64,000 bases of DNA from Gallaecimonas sp. GXIMD4217 (GTDB lineage: Bacteria > Pseudomonadota > Gammaproteobacteria > Enterobacterales > Gallaecimonadaceae), in contig NZ_CP149925.1 in the NCBI RefSeq assembly GCF_038087665.1, forward strand, positions 3,038,870 to 3,102,869, in the 5' to 3' direction. Numbering within the stretch: position 1 is the stretch's first letter; each line of letters begins with the position of its first letter. The notes beneath the pieces are model-generated. The model did no database searches. It was not told where the DNA came from and was given only the letters and a program-made list of their open reading frames with translations. A program made the position numbers and the translations under genes. Below are positions 25,457 through 33,737 of this stretch, one piece after another.

Positions 25457-26009
25457 GGATCTCCCCCGCATCCTGGTCGGCCAGGGCAATGAAGTCGCTG
25501 AGGCTGATGCCGGCCACCTGCCGGAAGCGGCTGTCGGCCATCAGTACCTGGGTCTGGGCGGCCTGGCGTTCCCGCCAGTGGTTGAGATCGTTGTCGTCCG
25601 GGGTGCCCAGTTCGTTCATGCGCCTGTTGGCGCTGGCCAGGCCGTCCAGGGCCTGGGTGAGGGCCTCCAGCTCCTCTTCCTTGAGACGCTTGTCGAGGTG
25701 TTTGGCAAAGAGCGCCGCCATGGCGGCCTTCACCGCCGCCCGCTCCACCAGCTGGCCATCGGTGGCCTGCTCGGGGCTGAGCAGGGATGACAGGCTGTCT
25801 TTAAGGCTGGTGCCGGGAGCCTGCTCGGCCAGGGGTTCGGCCGGCACATTCACCTTCTGGACGGCGGTCACGGCCGCCGGCGAGGCCTGGGGGGCCAGGC
25901 TGACCACCCGGGTTCGGGTCACCAGCTTGGCCTGCTGCGGGCCTAGCCAGTACATCAATGCCGCGCCCAGACACAGGCCCAGCAAGAAGATCGAAACATG
26001 CTTCCACAT
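25440..26009 (-). CDS. Membrane-anchored helical protein, unknown function
   Basis: A 189-residue protein with a single N-terminal span (VSIFLLGLCLGAALMYWLG) and a long, charged helical periplasmic region (AAMAALFAKHLDKRLKEEELEALTQALDG). The ATG at 26009 replaces a TTG two codons upstream. The coding end overlaps the start of the DsbG-like gene by 17 bases, so the two are translationally coupled and probably work together. No known domain is evident. Confidence 0.6.
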   Translation of the reverse strand: MWKHVSIFLLGLCLGAALMYWLGPQQAKLVTRTRVVSLAPQASPAAVTAVQKVNVPAEPLAEQAPGTSLKDSLSSLLSPEQATDGQLVERAAVKAAMAALFAKHLDKRLKEEELEALTQALDGLASANRRMNELGTPDDNDLNHWRERQAAQTQVLMADSRFRQVAGISLSDFIALADQDAGEIHDLGR

Positions 26010-26016
26010 AGGCAAC

Positions 26017-26039
26017 AAGGGGGAGCCAGGCTCCCCCTT
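26017..26039 (-). terminator. Hairpin terminator between lipase gene and thiol cluster
   Basis: AAGGGGGAGCC (26017-26027) and GGCTCCCCCTT (26029-26039) form a near-perfect 11-base inverted repeat with a one-base centre. It starts just after the lipase stop codon. The T tract is weak (TTGTTG), so termination may be partial. Its 3' arm lies only eight bases before the next gene's start, so it could also mask that start. Confidence 0.65.
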
Positions 26040-26041
26040 CC

Positions 26042-26938
26042 TCAGTTGCTGTAGGCGGCGAAGGGGCCGTCATTCCAGGTGTATTGGGCGATCTTGGCCT
26101 GGCCATCCGCGGACGGATGGAAGCAGTCAAGGGTGGACAGGTCCGCCACCCGCATCTCGTCGATGCGCTCCTCCAGCACCCTGGTGTAGTCGATGAAGAC
26201 GGTCTTGCCGTTGGCGGCCATTTCCGCCTTCACCTGATCCACCACCTCGCCTATGGCCTGGTTGTAGCGGTAGTTCATGTCCGCCACGTAGGCGCGCTCG
26301 GCCTCGCTCAGGTCGTTGTCGGTCATGGCCTCGCAGATGGGATAGATGATGTTGTTCCACAGGCTGGGGCAGCTGACGATGCCCAGGGCCGTGGCCTGCA
26401 GGCCCACCTGGTAGAAGCCGTGAATATCGGGAATGGCCGCCACGGCAACGGTGCCGCCGTCGTTGATCTTGTTGGCGATGGCGGACAGGCCCCGGTAATA
26501 ACGGTTCTTGAACTCATCCACCGGGATCAGCTCCGCCGGGCTGGATACGCAGACGTCATTGGCGCCGGACAGCAGGGTGACATAATCGACGGCGGCGCCG
26601 TCCATGCCCTGGGCCTGGTCGAGGATGGAATCCACCTGGGAGCCGGTGATGGCGGCCAGGGTGTTGCTGCGACCGCTGTCACCGAAGTTGGCGTCGATGC
26701 GCTGGTTGTGGGAGCGGATGTCCGGGGTGAAGGTCATCCATTGCCACCAGCCATGGTAGCCGGCGGACCAGCTCAGGCTCTGGTTGTCGCCGGGCATGCG
26801 GGCATCGAAGGCCCGGGTGATGGAATCGCCTATGGCGTATTGGCGTTTGGGCGCACGCTGGCCGTCCTCCAGGGCCAGAGCGCTGGCACTGACGACGGCA
26901 CAGGCGAGTACCGCAAGTGTCGTTTTCTTGCTGATCAT
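26042..26938 (-). CDS. Secreted SGNH/GDSL family lipase/esterase
   Basis: A 298-residue exported hydrolase (signal ending SASALA). Block I GDS is in AIGDSITRAFD with Ser39. Block III is GANDV and block V is DCFHPS with Asp271 and His274 as the remaining triad members. These are the defining motifs of SGNH lipases and esterases. The mature protein has cysteines in VCVSS, VSCPS and PICEA that could pair. Similar proteins include secreted lysophospholipase or lipase enzymes; the substrate is not deducible. Confidence 0.88.
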   Translation of the reverse strand: MISKKTTLAVLACAVVSASALALEDGQRAPKRQYAIGDSITRAFDARMPGDNQSLSWSAGYHGWWQWMTFTPDIRSHNQRIDANFGDSGRSNTLAAITGSQVDSILDQAQGMDGAAVDYVTLLSGANDVCVSSPAELIPVDEFKNRYYRGLSAIANKINDGGTVAVAAIPDIHGFYQVGLQATALGIVSCPSLWNNIIYPICEAMTDNDLSEAERAYVADMNYRYNQAIGEVVDQVKAEMAANGKTVFIDYTRVLEERIDEMRVADLSTLDCFHPSADGQAKIAQYTWNDGPFAAYSN

Positions 26939-27167
26939 GGGATGTCCCCTATTTGATTTGTTCTTAGGCGGCCCACTTATTGCCTGTGGGCTCTGCTTAC
27001 CGGCTCAGGCTGCATGGGCCGGACCTCGGATGTGCGAGGTCCGACAAGAATAGAACAGTCGTCACAAAGTTGCAGCAAGATAGGACACGTTAAGGGACAT
27101 TGACGGCATGTTCGATGCGGCTCGAAACGTTTTCCTGCATTTTAAACGGCAGGCTCGTTTAAAATGC
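26939..27167. other. Intergenic region with three hairpins
   Basis: This 229-base gap between clsC and the lipase gene holds three inverted repeats: GCATTTTAAAC (27137-27147) with GTTTAAAATGC (27157-27167); CGGACCTCG (27020-27028) with CGAGGTCCG (27035-27043); and GCCCAC (26971-26976) with GTGGGC (26986-26991). The first begins directly after the clsC stop and may end its transcript. The others could be leader structure of the lipase mRNA. No gene is evident. Confidence 0.5.
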
Positions 27168-28655
27168 CTAGAGCTGGTTCCTGACCGGTAGCCAGGACAG
27201 CAGCCAGGCCAACAGACGCCGCCACAGGGAGCTCTGTGGCTCAACGGCGCTGGTGAACAGGCTGCCATTGAAACGCCGCCACCAGATCAGATCATGGCCG
27301 TCCAGCCTGGGTTGCCAGCAGTGGCCCGACCTGATCATGGCCCTGGCCAGAACGGTGACTTCCCGGGCCAGAGGTTCACAATCGATTAACAACCCCATCT
27401 CCGTATTGATGAAGATGGAGCGGGGATCCATGTTGAAGGTGCCGATATAGAGGTGGCTGCGGTCGTAGACCAGCAGCTTGGCATGCAGGCTGGAATGGGA
27501 GCCCTCGGTCTTGCCGCCGGGCAGGGGCGCGTCCCGGGCCAGCTCGTTCAGCTCCACCCCGGCGCTGAGCAGGGCCGGGCGCTGATCCTGATAGCCGGTA
27601 TGGGCCATGATCACATCGTTGGCGGCCAGGGAGTTGGTGACGAAGCGGGTCCTGACCCCCCGCCCGGTCTGGATGCCGAGGCGGGCGATCAGATCCTGGG
27701 AAGGCACCAGGTAGGGGCTGAACACCAGCAGCTGTTTGCGGGCCTGCTGGGCCAGGCGCGACAGCACCAGGGCGGTGCTGGAGCCGGCCCGGCGCCGAAA
27801 GCGCCGCACCTTGTGGGGCTTGTCGTAGATCACCCTGGCCTGGCCCGGCAGCAGGCGCCCTTCCAGTGGCGAAGAGGGCAGCCGCGCCAGCAGCGCCCGG
27901 CAATGGGGCTTGTCGCGGAATTCCCTGAGGCGGCGAAAGGCCAGCTTGACCTCGGCCCCTATGGGCCGCAGCAGGATCAGCCTGGATACCGGCACCGACC
28001 ATTCGCAGTTGAAGAACAGGTCAAAGGCCTTGATCACCTCGTCGACGAAATCCCCCAGGGCCAGCACGTCCGTGTCCAGGAAATTGCGCCTGGGATGGAG
28101 GCCGAAATACTCGTCGCCGACGTTGCGACCGCCGATGATCACCACCTCGCCGTCGACCACCAGGGCCTTGTTGTGCATGCGGTGATTGGCCCGGGAGAAG
28201 TCCCAAAGCCATTCCAGGGGCCGGGTGATGGGGGTCAGCACCCGGCTGCCAAAGGGGTTGAACAGGCGGATATGGATGTTGGGGTGGGCATTGATGCGGG
28301 CGATGGCGGGATCGTCATTGGTGTGGATGTCGTCCACCAGCAGTCGCACCCGCACGCCGCGGTCGGCGGCGTCCACCAGGGCCGACAGCAGCAGCTGCCC
28401 GGAGCTGTCGGTCTTCCACTGGTAGTACTGGGCATCGATGCTGACCTGGGCCTGCTCGATCAGCGCCAGGCGTACCGCCAGGGCCTCCTTGCCGTCCGCC
28501 AGCAACCTGAACCCTTCCCCCAGGCGCCGGCGCCAATGGCGCTGGTCGTGGGGCGGCAGGGCCGCCATGGGTTCGCGGGCAAATCGCGGCACCCTGTTGG
28601 CCGCGCCGGCCACCACCAGCGACAAGGACGTCAGCCACCACCTTAATCCGCTCAT
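27168..28655 (-). CDS. clsC: ClsC-like phospholipase D family cardiolipin synthase
   Basis: A 495-residue protein with two HKD active-site motifs, one in [11 protein letters not shown] (His161) and one in [10 protein letters not shown] (His391), the mark of the phospholipase D superfamily. The N terminus contains a short membrane-associated segment ([18 protein letters not shown]), and the middle includes [25 protein letters not shown], typical of ClsC/YmdC. Members transfer phosphatidyl groups to make cardiolipin. The assignment to the ClsC branch is by pattern; no ymdB partner is present. A short intergenic interval separates it from the divergent SulP gene. Confidence 0.82.
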   Translation of the reverse strand: MSGLRWWLTSLSLVVAGAANRVPRFAREPMAALPPHDQRHWRRRLGEGFRLLADGKEALAVRLALIEQAQVSIDAQYYQWKTDSSGQLLLSALVDAADRGVRVRLLVDDIHTNDDPAIARINAHPNIHIRLFNPFGSRVLTPITRPLEWLWDFSRANHRMHNKALVVDGEVVIIGGRNVGDEYFGLHPRRNFLDTDVLALGDFVDEVIKAFDLFFNCEWSVPVSRLILLRPIGAEVKLAFRRLREFRDKPHCRALLARLPSSPLEGRLLPGQARVIYDKPHKVRRFRRRAGSSTALVLSRLAQQARKQLLVFSPYLVPSQDLIARLGIQTGRGVRTRFVTNSLAANDVIMAHTGYQDQRPALLSAGVELNELARDAPLPGGKTEGSHSSLHAKLLVYDRSHLYIGTFNMDPRSIFINTEMGLLIDCEPLAREVTVLARAMIRSGHCWQPRLDGHDLIWWRRFNGSLFTSAVEPQSSLWRRLLAWLLSWLPVRNQL

Positions 28656-28788
28656 CCCTACCCTTAGGGTTACTCCCTCATGGTTCGATTGTAACCAAAG
28701 TGGGAAATGGGTAGAATGCGCCGCTCATTTATTGAGCGCTTCTTCGCAAGTGCTTGAAGTTTGCCTCCAATACGTCGTCGGGAAATCC

Positions 28789-30330
28789 ATGTTTGATTTG
28801 AAAGCTGCCAAGACGCAGTCGTTCAAGAACGATCTGCTCTCGGGGCTCACCGTTGCCCTTGCGCTGGTGCCGGAAGCGGTCGCCTTTGCCTTCGTGGCCG
28901 GTGTCGAGCCCCTGGTCGGTCTCTATGCCGCCTTCTTCGTCTGCCTGATCACCGCCATCTTTGGCGGCCGTCCGGGCATGATCAGCGGTGCCACCGGCGC
29001 CCTGGCCGTGGTCATGGTGGCCCTGGTCAAGGCCCATGGCGTGGAATACCTGTTCGCCGCCGTCGTATTGATGGGCCTGATCCAGCTGCTGGCCGGCGCC
29101 CTCAAGCTGGGCCGCTTCATCCGCCTGGTGCCACACCCGGTGATGCTGGGCTTCGTCAACGGCCTGGCCATCGTCATCTTCCTGGCCCAGCTGGGCCAGT
29201 TTGGCGTCCAGGGCGAGGCCGGCTGGCTGGCCGGCACCTCCCTGGAGGGCAGCGTCATCGACGTGGCCTGGCTGGAAAGCAGCGCCCTCTACACCATGCT
29301 GGGCCTGGTGGCCGTGACCATGGCCATCATCCACTTCCTGCCCAAGCTGACCAAGGCGGTGCCCTCCTCCCTGGTGGCCATCGTCACCATCGCCCTGGCG
29401 GTGGGCTTCATGGGCATCGAGACCCGTACCGTGGGTGACGTGGCCTCCATTGCCGGCGGCCTGCCCAGCTTCCATATCCCCCAGGTGCCCCTGAACTGGG
29501 AAACCCTGCAGATCATCCTGCCCTACTCCATCGTGCTGGCGGCCATCGGCCTGATCGAGTCGCTGCTGACCCTGACCCTGGTCGACGAGATCACCCAGAC
29601 CAAGGGCTCCACCCGTCGCGAATGCCTGGGACAGGGCACCGCCAACGTGGTGACCGGTTTCTTCGGCGGCATGGGCGGCTGCGCCATGATCGGCCAGTCC
29701 ATGATCAACGTGAACTCCGGCGGCCGCGGCCGCCTGTCCGGCATCACCGCCGCCCTGGCCCTGCTGGCCTTCATCGTCTGGCTGGCGCCGCTGATCGAGC
29801 AGATCCCGGTGGCGGCCCTGGTGGGCGTGATGTTCATCGTGGTGATCGGCACCTTCGAGTGGTCCTCCTTCCGCATCCTCAGCAAGATCCCCAGGGGCGA
29901 CGCCTTCGTGCTGGTGCTGGTGTCCTCGGTGACCGTGTTCACCGACCTGGCCATCGCCGTGGCCTGCGGCGTCATCGCCTCGGCGCTGATCTTCGCCTGG
30001 GAGCACGCCAAGCACGTGCGCGTCACCCGCGAGATGCAGGGCGAGCTGCTGCACTACGAGGTCTATGGCCCGCTGTTCTTCGGCTCGGTGCAGAGCTTCC
30101 TGGAGCAGTTCGACGCCATCAAGGATCCGGCCCGGGTGGAGATCGACTTCCACCACTCCCTGGTCTGCGACCACAGCGCCCTGGAGGCCATCGACACCCT
30201 GGCCAGCCGCTACGAGGCCCAGGGCAAGGAGATCGCCCTCAGAAACCTCAGCCAGCACTGCCAGAAGGTACTGGCCAAGGCCGGTCACCGGGTCGAGGTG
30301 GACTCCGCCCGCCTGGAGTTCAGCCGCTAA
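28789..30330 (+). CDS. SulP family anion transporter with STAS domain
   Basis: A 513-residue inner-membrane transporter. The first span region, [31 protein letters not shown], is the SulP core motif. About 10-12 further spans follow, and a C-terminal STAS domain runs from about residue 405 ([19 protein letters not shown], then [11 protein letters not shown]). SulP proteins carry sulfate, bicarbonate or other anions with sodium or protons. The ATG at 28789 directly begins the conserved [18 protein letters not shown] stretch. A strong terminator follows. Confidence 0.93.
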   Translation: MFDLKAAKTQSFKNDLLSGLTVALALVPEAVAFAFVAGVEPLVGLYAAFFVCLITAIFGGRPGMISGATGALAVVMVALVKAHGVEYLFAAVVLMGLIQLLAGALKLGRFIRLVPHPVMLGFVNGLAIVIFLAQLGQFGVQGEAGWLAGTSLEGSVIDVAWLESSALYTMLGLVAVTMAIIHFLPKLTKAVPSSLVAIVTIALAVGFMGIETRTVGDVASIAGGLPSFHIPQVPLNWETLQIILPYSIVLAAIGLIESLLTLTLVDEITQTKGSTRRECLGQGTANVVTGFFGGMGGCAMIGQSMINVNSGGRGRLSGITAALALLAFIVWLAPLIEQIPVAALVGVMFIVVIGTFEWSSFRILSKIPRGDAFVLVLVSSVTVFTDLAIAVACGVIASALIFAWEHAKHVRVTREMQGELLHYEVYGPLFFGSVQSFLEQFDAIKDPARVEIDFHHSLVCDHSALEAIDTLASRYEAQGKEIALRNLSQHCQKVLAKAGHRVEVDSARLEFSR

Positions 30331-30351
30331 GGCGCTCGCCAGCCAAGATTG

Positions 30352-30379
30352 AAAAAGCCGCCCAGTGGGCGGCTTTTTT
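30352..30379 (+). terminator. Terminator of the SulP transporter gene
   Basis: GCCGCCC (30357-30363) and GGGCGGC (30367-30373) enclose an AGT loop, flanked by an A run and then six T residues. It is about 25 bases after the stop codon. Confidence 0.9.
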
Positions 30380-30474
30380 GTGGTCAAGAACCCTGCCTCA
30401 TCAGAGCCATTGCCTTGCATTTAACATTTCCTTAATATCCGCCAGCCGATTGAAAAAACACCAGATGGAAACAG

Positions 30475-32631
30475 ATGAAAACAATAACAAGGGCCCTGCC
30501 CTGCCTGCTGTCCGCTCTGCTGCTCAGCGCCTGTGGCGGTGGGGGCGGGGGCACAGAGCCGGAAAAGCCGGCCCCCAACAATCCCCCCAGCATCGAGCTG
30601 ACCAACCAGACCGTCACCGAGCGGGACCAGGTAACCTTGAATGCCACGGCCAGGGACAGCGACGGCAGCATCGCCGGCTACAGTTGGACACAATCCTCTG
30701 GCCCGGAAGTGGTATTGAGCGGCGCCGATACCGCCACCCTCAGCTTCACGGCCCCGGAACTCGGCGAAGACGCCAACCTGGTGTTCACCCTGACCGTCAC
30801 CGACGATGATGGCGCCAGCACCTCCGCCAGCAGCACCATCACGGTCCGGGCCATCAAACACGCCCTGACCCTGTCCGGCCGGGTCTACGACGGCCCCCTG
30901 CCCGGCGCTGCCGTGTCCCTGACGATTTCCGGCCGCAGCGAGCCGGTGACCACCACCGCCGACAACGACGGCTATTACCGTCTGGAGCTGGTCGTTGATG
31001 AGACCGAGACCGAAGCCCTCCTGACGCTGGAAGCCCAGAGCGCCACGGACGAGAGGGTCATACTTGGCTCCTGGCTGGGCCTGGCCAGCGAGCTGCTGGC
31101 CCAGGGCGACAGCCTGGACAGCCAGCGCCAGCCGCGCCTGCTGGTCAGCCACCTGAGCACGGCCCGGGACGGTCTTATCGAACACACACTTGGCCACCAG
31201 GCCACCACGGAAGCCGAATACCTGGCCGCCACCAGCCGGCTGGAGGCCGATCACTGGCTGAACCTGGCCACGCTGCTCAAGGCCGTGGTCGACCAGGGCG
31301 CGGCGCTGCCCGCCGGTGTTGCCGACACCCGAACCCTGGCCCGGACCATCTTCGATCACCAGGATTGGGCCAACCAACAGAGCGCCCAGGCGGGCTTTGA
31401 AGAGCTTTATGGAGCCACGCTTGCCGACAGCCAGGCCCTGCCCGCCATCCCATTGCAGCTACCGACGCTGATGACGGAGATTGCAACCAAGGCCTGGGGA
31501 GGCGGCTCGGCCACTAGCTGGCATTGGAATGCAGAAGGTACCGGTACCCTGACCCTGGCGGATTTCAGCGAGCACGCCAGCTTCCACTGGCAGTTGGAGC
31601 AGGGCAGCTGGCAGGCCACCTTTGCCGATCAGGCCTTCAGGCGCTCGGTATTGTTAAACGGCACCGATCAATTCGAAGACAGGTGGCTGACCAGGGCCAA
31701 ACTGCGGCCCATAGCCCAGGCCAATGGCCAGCTGCTGGTGGTCGAAGAACGCTGGTTCGACATCGAGCGTTATCCGCGTAACGAGCCCAGTAACAAGAGC
31801 TACGACAGCGAGCACATGGTCTTCGCCAACTGGTACCTGACCGACGACGGCGCCTCGCCCTTCATACTGGCCGCCCCGGCCACCCTGGGCCTGCCCCTGC
31901 CGGTGCGGGAAGAACATGACGAGGTCATCCAGGGCAACAACGGCGCCATGGGTCAGGGCCAGGCCCGCCTTGCCGCCCTGTTTCGCTTTGAGTTCGACGG
32001 TACAGGGGCGCGCCTGGATAACAATGCCACCTTCCAGTGGCAGCACAGCGACGGGGATCTGCTGCTGACCTGGCCCGACCAGAGCCAGTGGCGTTACGAC
32101 TTGGTGCGTTCCGACACCACCAGCATCAGGGTCAGGGCACAAACCGGCTCCGCTGTGGCTTCCCTGGTCAGGCAGCAGGACTGGCCGGTCAGCAACTACG
32201 ACGAGCCGCTGCTGCTGGGCTACCAGCGCGATGCCCTGAACGCCCCCAACAGCATCTTCTGGTTCGAGATCAAGGGTGACGGCACCGCAGTGGCCCATTT
32301 CCTGGGCGATCTGGATGGCGATGGCCTGAGCCAGGGCGATCATGTCACCACCCCCTACCTCTGGACCATGGACGGCGAACAGCTGGTGATGGCACGCTAT
32401 CGGGATATCAACACCAGCCAGCCCTGCGCCGAGACCGCCAACCCCGACTGCCGGCTCTATAACAGGCGCTACTGGAGCTTTGGTGGCGACAACCAGGGCA
32501 AGTGGAGCCTGTTCCATGACACCAGGTACTATGATCCCGAGGAAACGGAATTCTTCTGGCGCCATGTCGACATCCGCCAGCTTGAAAGGCTGAGCCAGGC
32601 CCCTGTCGATGTGGACAGCCTGCCGCAATAA
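30475..32631 (+). CDS. Large lipoprotein with PKD/REJ-like and Ig-like N-terminal domains
   Basis: A 718-residue lipoprotein (signal MKTITRALPCLLSALLLSAC, lipidated Cys20) followed by a six-glycine linker. Residues about 38-125 form a PKD/cadherin-like fold (QVTLNATARDSDGSIAGYSWTQSSGPEVVLSG, then TVTDDDGASTSASSTITV). The next domain (about 130-190) looks like a carboxypeptidase-regulatory-like beta sandwich (LSGRVYDGPLPGAAVSLTISG). The remaining 500 residues do not resemble a family I know. It is probably exposed in the periplasm or on the outer membrane. It is monocistronic, bounded by terminators. Confidence 0.7.
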   Translation: MKTITRALPCLLSALLLSACGGGGGGTEPEKPAPNNPPSIELTNQTVTERDQVTLNATARDSDGSIAGYSWTQSSGPEVVLSGADTATLSFTAPELGEDANLVFTLTVTDDDGASTSASSTITVRAIKHALTLSGRVYDGPLPGAAVSLTISGRSEPVTTTADNDGYYRLELVVDETETEALLTLEAQSATDERVILGSWLGLASELLAQGDSLDSQRQPRLLVSHLSTARDGLIEHTLGHQATTEAEYLAATSRLEADHWLNLATLLKAVVDQGAALPAGVADTRTLARTIFDHQDWANQQSAQAGFEELYGATLADSQALPAIPLQLPTLMTEIATKAWGGGSATSWHWNAEGTGTLTLADFSEHASFHWQLEQGSWQATFADQAFRRSVLLNGTDQFEDRWLTRAKLRPIAQANGQLLVVEERWFDIERYPRNEPSNKSYDSEHMVFANWYLTDDGASPFILAAPATLGLPLPVREEHDEVIQGNNGAMGQGQARLAALFRFEFDGTGARLDNNATFQWQHSDGDLLLTWPDQSQWRYDLVRSDTTSIRVRAQTGSAVASLVRQQDWPVSNYDEPLLLGYQRDALNAPNSIFWFEIKGDGTAVAHFLGDLDGDGLSQGDHVTTPYLWTMDGEQLVMARYRDINTSQPCAETANPDCRLYNRRYWSFGGDNQGKWSLFHDTRYYDPEETEFFWRHVDIRQLERLSQAPVDVDSLPQ

Positions 32632-32632
32632 G

Positions 32633-32658
32633 AAAAGCCGCCCCTGGGGCGGCTTTTT
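32633..32658. terminator. Bidirectional terminator after the large lipoprotein gene
   Basis: GCCGCCCC (32637-32644) and GGGGCGGC (32646-32653) flank a one-base centre, with an A run to the left and five T residues to the right. It lies between convergent lipoprotein and FAH-family genes and can act on both. Confidence 0.88.
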
Positions 32659-32669
32659 CATTTCCGGGC

Positions 32670-33326
32670 TTACCTGACCTGGCTGAGCACCCGCATCTTG
32701 CCGGGGATCTCGACGATGAGTTCGTCGCCGGGCGCCAGCTCGCCCACCCCGGCCGGGGTGCCGGTCAGTACCACGTCGCCGGGCTCCAGGGTGAAGATGC
32801 GGCTGATGTGGCTGATCAGCTTGAGGATGGGAATGATCATCTGGCCGCTGTGGCCGCTCTGCCTGAGCTCGCCGTTGCGGTGCAGGGCCAGGGGAATGGC
32901 GTCCAGCTGCTCTATCTCGGCCATGGGGATGAACCTGGAGGTCGGGCAGCTGTCGTCGAAGGCCTTGGCCTCCTCCCAGGGATAGCCCTGCTGCTTGAGT
33001 TCCTCCTGGCGATCCCTCAGGGTCAGATCCAGGGCCAGGCCGATGCCGGCCATGGCCTGCCTGGCCTCCTGCTCGGAGCCGTCCTTGAGCCAGTTGCCCA
33101 TCAGCACCGCCAGCTCCAGCTCGTGGTGGACCCGGCCCTTGTCCCTGGGAATGGCGAAGCCTTCCTCCAGGCTGCACACCGCCGTGGACGGCTTCAGGAA
33201 CAGCAGCGGCTTTTCCGGTACCGTGTTGCCCAGCTCCTTGGCGTGCTCCACATAGTTGCGGCCCACGCAGACCACCTTGCCGACCCTGAGGCCGGTGCTG
33301 CCGTTGCCGGCCCATTGCCATTCCAT
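32670..33326 (-). CDS. Fumarylacetoacetate hydrolase family protein (YcgM-like)
   Basis: A 218-residue enzyme of the FAH superfamily. It has KVVCVGRNYVEHAKELGN, then FLKPSTAV, HHELELAVLMG (metal-binding acidic residues) and GDVVLTGTPAGVGELAPGD. These are the metal-binding and active-site motifs of acylpyruvate hydrolase/isomerase-type proteins. The start at 33326 has GGGAGA five bases upstream; a 25-codon extension upstream is unlike the family. The substrate could be an acylpyruvate or oxaloacetate tautomer; not settled from sequence. Confidence 0.88.
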   Translation of the reverse strand: MEWQWAGNGSTGLRVGKVVCVGRNYVEHAKELGNTVPEKPLLFLKPSTAVCSLEEGFAIPRDKGRVHHELELAVLMGNWLKDGSEQEARQAMAGIGLALDLTLRDRQEELKQQGYPWEEAKAFDDSCPTSRFIPMAEIEQLDAIPLALHRNGELRQSGHSGQMIIPILKLISHISRIFTLEPGDVVLTGTPAGVGELAPGDELIVEIPGKMRVLSQVR

Positions 33327-33416
33327 ATGCGTCTCCCTTGATTTGGATGCCGACATTGTACTGTTAATCCATGAAAAATAGGCACATAGTGGATTAAACA
33401 CCAGAGGAGAAAGACC

Positions 33417-33668
33417 ATGGCGCTAACCCAGGAACTGCTCGACGAGATCCAGATGCTGAGCCGCTTTTCCCTGCAATCGGTACAGGTGGGGCTCAAGGTC
33501 CACCACGACGCCGACCCGGCCGCCGTGGCCGCCACGGCGCGGCTGTTCGACAAGGGGCTGGTGACCCAGCGCGACGGCGGCTACCTGACCGAACTGGGCC
33601 GGGAGGTGGCCGAGCATCTCAAGCTGGCCGTGACCATACTGGCCTCGGAGCCCGCCGCCACCACCTGA
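33417..33668 (+). CDS. TIGR02647-type small conserved protein
   Basis: An 83-residue protein with a compact helical start (LTQELLDEIQMLSRFSLQSVQVGLKVHHDADP) and RLFDKGLVTQRDGGYLTELGREVAEHL, the pattern of the TIGR02647 family, a predicted winged-helix-like DNA-binding or regulatory protein of unknown role. GGAGA lies seven bases before the ATG. It diverges from the FAH-family gene. Confidence 0.8.
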   Translation: MALTQELLDEIQMLSRFSLQSVQVGLKVHHDADPAAVAATARLFDKGLVTQRDGGYLTELGREVAEHLKLAVTILASEPAATT

Positions 33669-33670
33669 AC

Positions 33671-33694
33671 AAGGGGGCCAAAGGCCCCTTTCCT
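33671..33694 (+). terminator. Terminator of the TIGR02647-type gene
   Basis: GGGGGCC and GGCCCC pair around an AAA loop, followed by TTTCCTTTG. It is immediately after the stop codon. Confidence 0.75.
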
Positions 33695-33737
33695 TTGTCA
33701 GTCCCGAGCCACTTCCCATGTAGTTGGTAGCGGCCGC

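Noticed and set aside
28438-28788. An N-terminal extension of the SulP transporter
   Set aside because: It overlaps clsC on the other strand and lacks family similarity; the ATG at 28789 matches the conserved start.
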